Source of the DNA: a bacterium
GTDB taxonomy: Bacteria > Verrucomicrobiota > Verrucomicrobiae > Opitutales > Opitutaceae
Reading direction: 5' to 3'
Assembly (NCBI GenBank): GCA_021780625.1
Contig: JAJXYI010000325.1
Span: 1 to 5,806 of the forward strand
Length of the DNA: 5,806 bases
Position numbers and translations under genes: made by a program. Positions 1 to 4,654 of this stretch are shown one piece after another; the stretch's first letter is position 1, and every line of letters begins with the position of its first letter. Under the pieces are notes generated by a model. The model was not told where the DNA came from. It saw only the letters and a program-made list of their open reading frames with translations, and ran no database searches.

Positions 1-408
1 CGGCGCGTCGTAGGTGACCACGGTGGTGCCCGGGGCGCCGCCGTGGAACATCACGCGCAGCGGGGCGTAGACGCCGGCCTCGGAGTGGACGCGCAAGAGT
101 CCGAGGGCGGTCAGCGGATTTCCGATCAGGAAGAGCCGGGCCTGGCGGGGCCCCCCGAGGGCTCCGATGACGGCATCGTGGCGGACAGAGCCAAGGATCA
201 TGAGCCCCGTGTCGCCGGCGGCGCGCTCCAGATGGCGTCGGAGCCGTTCGCGCAGGGAAAACCGGGCGAGAAAGGCCAGGCACCGCCGATTGGGACGGTG
301 AACCAACGCGTGCAGCCGGCGAAGCGTTTCGTCGAAGGGGATTGGAAGGGTTGATTGAACGCGCGTGGCGGTGAAGGTCAGGCGGAGGGTGTTGGGATCG
401 GTTGTCAT
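1..408 (-). CDS. DUF302 domain protein (C-terminus beyond window)
   Basis: This gene is open from an ATG at 408 to the window edge, 136 codons with the end missing. The C-terminal half of the visible part carries the DUF302 signature: an IGNP motif at residues 95-98, then a stretch in which a short 'xxAGVYAPLRVMF' strand is followed by a Gly-rich turn and 'TTVVTYDAP'. This matches the family pattern of an NP motif, a proline-preceded strand and a terminal V-x-Y-x-D/N-P. DUF302 proteins are small soluble alpha/beta proteins of unknown biochemical role. No signal peptide or membrane segment is visible, so it is probably cytoplasmic. Residues 27-62 are Arg-rich and helical. It starts 12 bp after the stop of the Fe-S/SCP2 gene in the same direction, so the two are almost certainly co-transcribed. 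No Shine-Dalgarno sequence is visible before the ATG, so translational coupling is possible. The family call is by eye; the function is unknown. Confidence 0.75.
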   Translation of the reverse strand, partial: MTTDPNTLRLTFTATRVQSTLPIPFDETLRRLHALVHRPNRRCLAFLARFSLRERLRRHLERAAGDTGLMILGSVRHDAVIGALGGPRQARLFLIGNPLTALGLLRVHSEAGVYAPLRVMFHGGAPGTTVVTYDAP

Positions 409-420
409 GATGAAGATCGC

Positions 421-1731
421 TCACGCGAAACAGCGGCCGAAGGCGAGCAGCCAGCGGGGATTGCCGCGGAGTCGAATGCGGCGCGTGAGCAGGGCCCAGG
501 GCAGGGACTTTTCCCTGGCGAGAAATCCCAGCCACGTGTCGGCGTCGGCCTTGATTCGGAGGGTGGGGACGCCGCGGAGGCCGTGCTCGACGGAGATGCG
601 GCCGTCCGCGATGCGCACGGTCGCGTCGGCGCGCTCGGAGCCGGTGAACGTGAAATGGTAGGTGGCGGAGAGATCGCCGGCCTTGCCGCGCTGAAAGCCT
701 AGCGGCAGGCCCTGGAGCAGCGCGGGGATACTTCGCGGGCGGAGGGAGTTTCGGACGTGCCGTACGGTCTTGTGGGGAAAACGTTTCGTCACGTGGGCCT
801 CGGCGTCGGAGCCCGGGATCACGTAGATGGGTTCCGGCTTTGCCTGGAGCGGGCGGAGCACCTCGTCGACGAAGGCTATTTTTGATTGGAGGTATGGGGT
901 AATGACATCCTCGCCGGCGGGGCAGACGGCCATGCAGTAGGCGGCCTTGTAATTGGGGCCGAAGCTCAGGCTCTGCCACACGGAGACGGACTCGGAATCC
1001 TTTACGCGCCGGCGGTAGTCGCGGCCGTTGCGACTGTCGGCGACGGTCTCCACCCAGTCCACGAACCCGCCCATGAATTCACGGTAGTTGTGCGTCATGC
1101 ATGACGAGAAGGCGAAGGAGCCGTCGGCTCCGATGGCGCCCACGGGGCAGGCGGCGACGCAGAGCTTGCAGGTGAGACAGGGATTGAAGTCGAGTTCGCG
1201 GGAGTACGCGGAAATTTCGGCGCCAACGAGGATGGTGCCGAGCAGGATGAAATTGCCGAAGCGCGGGTGGATGACGTTGCGATGGATTCCCATGCGGCCC
1301 AGGCCGGCGGCCTCGGCGACGGGCTTGTGGGCGACGACCCACATGCGTTCGGACATCCAGCGATCGGCTTCCATGGGGAAACCCATGGGTGGGTTGAGGG
1401 CGCGCACGCCGGCTTGCTCAAGCGCGGCGGTGATGCGGCGGGCGACACCGTTGGAGTCGTCGCCGGTCTCGTGGAATTCGGCGTTGGCGACAGAGCGGGC
1501 GGGGCTCCTGACGTTGTCGCGATTCATCCGCAGCACGAAACTGATGAGACTGCGCGTGGGTGGAAAGGTGCGCTCGATATGGGGGCGCTCGGAGGCGAGA
1601 GCAGGGCGTGAGAGTTCGACGAAACCGACGTCGTCGGCACCGGCGTCGAGACAGAGCTGCCGCAGTGCGACGGCGTCGAGAAGACCCTTGGCGTTGCGCA
1701 GCGGGGAGGGAGTGCGGGTCGAAGTGTGCAT
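421..1731 (-). CDS. Double [4Fe-4S] ferredoxin-type protein (QueG/reductive-dehalogenase-like) fused to SCP2 sterol-carrier domain
   Basis: This encodes 436 residues if it starts at the ATG at 1731; a GTG at 1737 would add two. Residues 25-175 resemble the N-terminal part of epoxyqueuosine reductase and reductive dehalogenases, including the 'AAGLGRMGIHRNVIHPRFG' stretch near 141-159. A bacterial ferredoxin pattern follows: C185-x2-C188-x2-C191-x3-C195-P, then C211 and C266-x3-C270-P. In QueG-type proteins the second half also has a Cys three residues before the penultimate one; here that position is Ala263, so one cluster seems to lack a ligand. Residues from about 350 to the end look like an SCP2 sterol-binding domain, with the alternating 'ATVRIADGRISVEHG' strand and a final 'RLRGNPRWLLAFGRCF' helix. 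SCP2 domains form hydrophobic lipid- or quinone-binding pockets. No signal peptide is seen, so it is likely cytoplasmic. It lies about 47 bp after marR and 12 bp before the DUF302 gene. Its start codon lies inside the repeated palindrome at 1726-1737. A redox role on a hydrophobic ligand is inference; tRNA epoxyqueuosine reduction is unlikely given the fusion and cluster change. Confidence 0.85.
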   Translation of the reverse strand: MHTSTRTPSPLRNAKGLLDAVALRQLCLDAGADDVGFVELSRPALASERPHIERTFPPTRSLISFVLRMNRDNVRSPARSVANAEFHETGDDSNGVARRITAALEQAGVRALNPPMGFPMEADRWMSERMWVVAHKPVAEAAGLGRMGIHRNVIHPRFGNFILLGTILVGAEISAYSRELDFNPCLTCKLCVAACPVGAIGADGSFAFSSCMTHNYREFMGGFVDWVETVADSRNGRDYRRRVKDSESVSVWQSLSFGPNYKAAYCMAVCPAGEDVITPYLQSKIAFVDEVLRPLQAKPEPIYVIPGSDAEAHVTKRFPHKTVRHVRNSLRPRSIPALLQGLPLGFQRGKAGDLSATYHFTFTGSERADATVRIADGRISVEHGLRGVPTLRIKADADTWLGFLAREKSLPWALLTRRIRLRGNPRWLLAFGRCFA

Positions 1732-1737
1732 ATACAC
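1726..1737. promoter_or_regulatory. Candidate MarR operator, copy 1 (over the Fe-S/SCP2 start codon)
   Basis: The plus strand reads GTGCATATACAC, a 12-bp near-palindrome whose only broken pair is at positions 4 and 9. It is the exact reverse complement of the element at 2226-2237; one more base on the GTG-CAC side also matches between copies (GTGTATATGCACA). The site contains the ATG of the Fe-S/SCP2 gene (1731-1729). No convincing -35 box lies 16-18 bp upstream, so this copy may act by blocking an elongating polymerase or overlap an atypical promoter. Binding by the neighbouring MarR protein is inferred from position and symmetry. Confidence 0.6.
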
Positions 1738-1778
1738 AATTGGAAGTGAATGCGACGGAAGCAGGAAATCGGTTGGGG

Positions 1779-2219
1779 TTATTTCGAGACGGCGAGGGCG
1801 GCGACCTCGAGGTCGCGCAGGATGGCGGACCAGCGCCGGCTGCCGAGGGTCTTTACGATCTTCGCCTGGGCTGAGCGCCAGGCAGGTTTGGCTTTCTCGA
1901 GATCGGTGCGGCCTTTCGCAGTGATGGCGACGGCGACGTGCCCGCCGCGCCCGGTGCCGCTGAGCTCGACGAGACCGTCGCGCTCCAGCGGACGGAGATT
2001 TCGCACGAGGGTGGTTCGGTCCATGCCCAGCCAGTCGCTGAGGTCTTCCATGGACCAGGTGGGCTTCGCCACCAGGGCGCCCAGGATGGGTGTCTGGGTG
2101 GGACGGATACCGTGTTTCCTTAACTCGGCGTCATAGGATTGGGTCACCGCGCGCGTCACCCAGCGCAGATTGAAGCAAACGCAGTTCTCCATCGACGAGA
2201 GATCGAGGTCTTTCGGCAT
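1779..2219 (-). CDS. MarR-family winged-helix regulator, possibly redox-sensing
   Basis: This encodes 146 residues from the ATG at 2219. An in-frame GTG at 2237 lies inside the promoter -10 box, so it would precede the transcript start and is rejected. A second ATG at 2192 (giving 137 residues) is the other credible start. The layout is MarR-like: an N-terminal dimerisation helix with 'ENCVCFNLRWVTRAVTQSY', then 'RPTQTPILGAL', a helix-turn-helix with recognition helix around residues 67-82 (DRTTLVRNLRPLERDG), a beta wing around 87-100 and a C-terminal helix. Cys15 followed by Phe, and Tyr29, fall where Bacillus OhrR has its peroxidatic Cys15 and Tyr29; OhrR Tyr19 is Arg here. The usual Asp-x-Arg of the wing is replaced by a Gly-rich stretch with Arg-Gly-Gly-His. 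It probably binds as a dimer to the palindrome at its own promoter and to the copy before the Fe-S/SCP2 gene, making it an autorepressor. The inducer is unknown. Confidence 0.88.
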   Translation of the reverse strand: MPKDLDLSSMENCVCFNLRWVTRAVTQSYDAELRKHGIRPTQTPILGALVAKPTWSMEDLSDWLGMDRTTLVRNLRPLERDGLVELSGTGRGGHVAVAITAKGRTDLEKAKPAWRSAQAKIVKTLGSRRWSAILRDLEVAALAVSK

Positions 2220-2225
2220 TAAGAA

Positions 2226-2237
2226 GTGTATATGCAC
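2226..2237. promoter_or_regulatory. Candidate MarR operator, copy 2 (over the marR -10 box)
   Basis: The plus strand reads GTGTATATGCAC, which on the minus strand is GTGCATATACAC, the same 12-bp near-palindrome as at 1726-1737. It fully covers the -10 hexamer of the marR promoter. That is a classic position for a dimeric repressor blocking RNA polymerase, and it points to autoregulation. The two copies lie in opposite orientations relative to their downstream genes, which is tolerable for a nearly symmetrical site. Confidence 0.65.
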
Positions 2238-2257
2238 AACGATGAGGAGGATGTCAA
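2229..2257 (-). promoter_or_regulatory. Sigma-70-type promoter of marR
   Basis: On the minus strand a perfect TTGACA (-35, 2257-2252) is followed by a 17-bp spacer and CATATA (-10, 2234-2229). Transcription would start near 2222, only a few bases before the ATG at 2219, so the message is expected to be leaderless or nearly so. If the ATG at 2192 is used instead, the leader is about 30 nt and has no clear Shine-Dalgarno sequence. The promoter lies in the gap between the nitroreductase stop (2298) and marR, so marR need not depend on the gene upstream. Confidence 0.7.
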
Positions 2258-2297
2258 GGCGCGGAAGGTGCGGCGATGCGGGACGGGACGACCGAGG

Positions 2298-2939
2298 TCA
2301 ACCTGCGGCGGGGTAACCGACCGATTGGGCGAGCAGGATCACCTGGCTGCGTCGGAGGCCGAGTTTCGCTCCGAGTGCGGCCGTGTCGATGTAGGCTCGG
2401 GCTCCGGTGACGAGTCCCTCGGAGGCGCAGCACAGGTAGACGTTTTGCGAGATGAAGCCGACGTCCATGGCTGCGAGTTCGTGCTGCGCGGGGTCGGCGC
2501 CGCCGGTCCTGGTCATGTCGGCGACGAAGACGAGGGTGAGGGGCGCGTTGGCGACGAAAGGCTGGAGTCCGCCGAGCACGCGGATGTCCTCCGCGAGGAC
2601 GGGGAGGAGCCTGTGCTGGGCCGCGTCGTAGCGGTAGGCTCCCGACTTGGTCAGCACATAGAGGTCGGTTTCCTGCCAGTTCTTGGCGGAGGGCGCGGTG
2701 CGGCGTCCGTCGGGACGGTTGACGCCGAAAGCGGCCCACAGGAGATCGGAGAGTTGCTGGGTTGAAAGTTCCTTCGTGGAGAAGGCACGCGACGTCGAGC
2801 GGAGGGCGAGGGCCTGCATCAGAGGCATTCCGCCGGTCTTGTGGGGTGCAGGCAGGGCGATGTCGACGGCGGGAGAACCGGCCAGGAGGAGGGAGGCCGT
2901 GAACAGGAGGCCGGTAAGGCAGGCTAGGGGCGCTTTCAT
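2298..2939 (-). CDS. Exported nitroreductase-family (SagB/ThcOx-like) FMN oxidoreductase
   Basis: This encodes 213 residues. Residues 1-24 form a Sec-type signal peptide: a Lys at position 2, then a Leu/Ala-rich core and a small-residue cleavage region near 'AGSPA'. The mature part has the nitroreductase fold signatures: 'LRSTSRAFS' around 46-54, whose Arg residues normally hold the FMN phosphate, then 'LSDLLWAAFGVNRPDGRRT' (63-81), 'APSAKN' (82-87), 'VYVLTKSGAYRYD'-like strands near 93-105, the 'DVGFISQNVYLCC' helix (159-171) and the closing Gly-Tyr-Pro near 208. The pattern fits the SagB/ThcOx-type branch, which uses FMN to oxidise or reduce small molecules or peptides; the substrate is not predictable. 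There is no twin-arginine motif, so how flavin is loaded outside the cytoplasm is unclear. It lies upstream of marR on the same strand with about 78 bp between coding regions and lacks the repeated operator, so co-regulation is uncertain. Confidence 0.88.
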   Translation of the reverse strand: MKAPLACLTGLLFTASLLLAGSPAVDIALPAPHKTGGMPLMQALALRSTSRAFSTKELSTQQLSDLLWAAFGVNRPDGRRTAPSAKNWQETDLYVLTKSGAYRYDAAQHRLLPVLAEDIRVLGGLQPFVANAPLTLVFVADMTRTGGADPAQHELAAMDVGFISQNVYLCCASEGLVTGARAYIDTAALGAKLGLRRSQVILLAQSVGYPAAG

Positions 2940-2945
2940 AGGCCT

Positions 2946-2974
2946 AGGTTAAGGTGATGGCAGGTACAGGACAA
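2946..2974 (-). promoter_or_regulatory. Possible weak promoter of the nitroreductase gene
   Basis: On the minus strand TTGTCC (2974-2969) is followed by a 17-bp spacer and TAACCT (2951-2946). The -35 matches consensus moderately and the -10 only at three positions. A start about seven bases downstream would fall on the ATG at 2939, giving a leaderless message like that proposed for marR. No Shine-Dalgarno sequence is present before this ATG. Confidence 0.3.
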
Positions 2975-3007
2975 TCCCGCGCTGGGGCAAGCGCCGCAGT
3001 AGACCGC

Positions 3008-3658
3008 TTACCCGGGGCGTGAGAACGAGACGATCTGGTTGGCCTCGCGGTGGTTGGTCCAAAAGCGGTTTCCGTCCCAGGTAAGCGCCCGGGCGGCGAA
3101 AGGGATCCGGACGAGATCCTCGGCTTTTGGCGCCGCCTCGTGCGGGTCGAGGCGAGTGAGCCAGTAATCGGTGGTGGCCTCGTCGTCGGTCGTGACCAGA
3201 TAGATCAGTCCGTCAACGTAAACCTGTCCGCAGATGCCGTGCGGCACGGTGATCACCCGCTCGGCTTTGCCCTTGGAGTCGATGGCGATCACCTTTCGGG
3301 GATACCATTGGCTCACGTACACCTGTTTGCCGTCGGTGCTCAATTGGGACCCTGTGTCGTCCGGGCAGGGGATGCCGAACGCGGAGTCGAATCCCATCCC
3401 GGGAATGCATCGGCGCACGATACGATTGTCTTCGGAGGATTCGCCGCAGAGCACGAGCAGTTCGCCGTTGACCACGGTCATTCCGTAGGGCGTGCCCGGA
3501 GCCTCGGTTTTCCAGATGACGCGCCAGCTTTCCGGATCGATCGCGTAGACCTGACGGGTCTGGCGTGAGCCCATCCAGAGGCTTGCTCCGTCCCAGGCGA
3601 GGGATTGCGGTTTGGGCGCAGGCGATTCGAGGCGTTGGAGTTCGCGGATATCGTTCAT
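3008..3658 (-). CDS. Small beta-propeller-like protein of unknown function
   Basis: This encodes 216 residues from the ATG at 3658. The reading frame stays open upstream to an ATG at 3757 (249 residues) and a TTG at 3787, but the extra segment is Pro/Arg-rich and shows no domain pattern, so the shorter form is preferred. The sequence is built of repeated blade-like units: 'SLAWDGASLWMGSRQ' followed by 'VYAIDPESWRVIWKT' near the start, 'YVSQWYPRKVIAIDSKG' in the middle and 'ALTWDGNRFWTNHREANQI' at the end. This is the recurrent 'WDG-x-x-LW ... I-x-x-I-D' style of NHL, SMP-30 and glutamine-cyclotransferase-like propellers. There are about five blades, fewer than most closed propellers. No signal peptide is present from either ATG. 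The function is unknown; such folds often bind ligands or have lactonase-type activity, but no catalytic set can be assigned. It is divergent from the HAD gene and ends 68 bp before the nitroreductase start. Confidence 0.75.
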   Translation of the reverse strand: MNDIRELQRLESPAPKPQSLAWDGASLWMGSRQTRQVYAIDPESWRVIWKTEAPGTPYGMTVVNGELLVLCGESSEDNRIVRRCIPGMGFDSAFGIPCPDDTGSQLSTDGKQVYVSQWYPRKVIAIDSKGKAERVITVPHGICGQVYVDGLIYLVTTDDEATTDYWLTRLDPHEAAPKAEDLVRIPFAARALTWDGNRFWTNHREANQIVSFSRPG

Positions 3659-3873
3659 GGTGACGTGGAAAATTCGATGCGACGGAAATGATGGGCGGAA
3701 CAGGGGCTGGACAGGCGTCGTCGCGTCTGGTCGGCGGTTTTCATCTGCGGGATCCATGAACGGTACCTTGAAATTCGGCCGGGGCAATGGCGGGGAGAAA
3801 GTTGCCGATTCGAGCGTCGTTGTTTTGCACTTGCCTCACCCGGCGCGCCGCGGAGCTTGGCCCGAACGCGGAG

Positions 3874-4491
3874 ATGAGACCCAAACTTCTTTTTGATCTT
3901 TCGGAGGTTCTGATTGCCGGCCTTTACGGGATCGAGCACGTCATTGCGCAGACGGAGTCGATGCCGCCGGAGAAAATTGTGGAGGTTGTCTCGGGGCCTC
4001 ATCTCTGGAGCCTGTTCAAGGGAGAAATCACGGAAGGCGAGTATCTCACGCGCATTCTGTCTGAGGGAGGCTGGCGGCGGATGGACGCGGCCGGGCTGTC
4101 GCGAGCGATGACGACGCTTTTTCGGGCTGGAGTGGCCGGAATGCCGGAGCTCGTGAAAGACCTGTCCCGGGAGTGCGATCTCTACCTTTTGTCGGACCAT
4201 GCGCGGGAATGGATTCCGTCGGTAGAGGCCTGGCACCCGTTCCTGAGCCTGTTTATGAAACGGTATTATTCCTTCGCGCTGGGCAGCGTGAAACGAGAGG
4301 GCAGGCCGTTCCGTCTGGTGCTGGACGACCTTCGCATCCAGGCCTCAGAGATATTCTTCGTCGACGACTCGGCCGCGAACGTAGCCCGGGCACGCGAGCA
4401 TGGCATTGAGGCGACGGTGTTTCAGGGGCGCTCCACCCTGGAGCCGCAACTGAACGCCTGGATACGCAGAAGGCGCGGTGGCCCGGCGTGA
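3874..4491 (+). CDS. HAD-superfamily hydrolase (YihX-like)
   Basis: This encodes 205 residues from the ATG at 3874, where the HAD fold begins at once ('MRPKLLFDLSEVL'). An upstream ATG at 3787 would add 29 residues unlike the family and is less likely. Motif I has nucleophile Asp8 but Ser at the +2 position (Asp8-Leu-Ser10) instead of the usual acid/base Asp. Motif II is 'LYLLSD' with Ser107, the motif III Lys is Lys140 in 'GSVKREGRPF', and motif IV is 'IFFVDDSAANV' with Asp164-Asp165. A helical cap lies between residues 14 and 90, with 'FKGEITEGEYL' resembling the 'xxGEISxxEF' of YihX-type proteins. YihX (alpha-D-glucose-1-phosphatase) also lacks the second Asp of motif I, having Gly there, so phosphatase activity is not excluded. 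It is probably cytoplasmic and monocistronic: the neighbour on the left is divergent, and a hairpin follows the stop. Confidence 0.87.
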   Translation: MRPKLLFDLSEVLIAGLYGIEHVIAQTESMPPEKIVEVVSGPHLWSLFKGEITEGEYLTRILSEGGWRRMDAAGLSRAMTTLFRAGVAGMPELVKDLSRECDLYLLSDHAREWIPSVEAWHPFLSLFMKRYYSFALGSVKREGRPFRLVLDDLRIQASEIFFVDDSAANVARAREHGIEATVFQGRSTLEPQLNAWIRRRRGGPA

Positions 4492-4492
4492 T

Positions 4493-4513
4493 CGGCCCCC
4501 TCCCGGGGGACCG
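4493..4513 (+). terminator. GC-rich hairpin after the HAD gene, possible terminator
   Basis: Two bases after the TGA of the HAD gene, CGG-C-CCCC pairs with GGGG-A-CCG around a short TCCCG apical region, giving about seven G-C pairs with one mismatch (C4496/A4510). No T tract follows directly, so it is not a canonical intrinsic terminator. A run of eight T lies at 4578-4585, preceded at 4559-4568 by the small palindrome GCCTTCAGGC, which could form a second weak stop signal. Confidence 0.35.
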
Positions 4514-4654
4514 TAGCGCAACGTCCAAAGTCGAAGTCGAACGAACCCGGGCATTGGGGCCTTCAGGCTGTGTCGGATTTTTTTTCGGCCAACCTCCCTG
4601 GGAGACCGCTCGATTTGGTTCTTCTACTGGGCAAGTCCGTGTGTACGGTGCGGC

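Noticed and set aside
48..55. Helicase motif I reads SSTGSGKT rather than the common AxTGSGKT (residue positions, not bases)
   Set aside because: The P-loop residues GSGKT are intact, and variation before the Thr is common, so it is not a functional anomaly.
1088..1924. Plus-strand open frame of 278 codons opposite the Fe-S/SCP2 and marR genes
   Set aside because: It is rich in Ser, Arg and Ala without any recognisable motif, and lies antisense to two well-supported genes.
2226..2765. Plus-strand open frame starting in the palindrome at 2226
   Set aside because: It overlaps the nitroreductase gene antisense and has the Gly/Val/Glu-rich composition of a mirror frame, with no domain pattern. 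Its start resembles that of the Fe-S gene only because both contain the repeated operator.
2979..2994. Hairpin GCGCT-loop-AGCGC downstream of the propeller gene
   Set aside because: It has only five base pairs and no T tract on either side, so it is not convincing as a terminator.
3655..4236. Minus-strand open frame of 193 codons opposite the HAD gene
   Set aside because: It is Arg/Pro/His-rich, has no motif, and conflicts with clear HAD motifs on the plus strand.
4603..4654. Possible promoter of the helicase gene (TTGGTT with TGTGTA or TGTACG downstream)
   Set aside because: The spacing is about 19 or more bases and the -10 match is poor; it is no better than chance.
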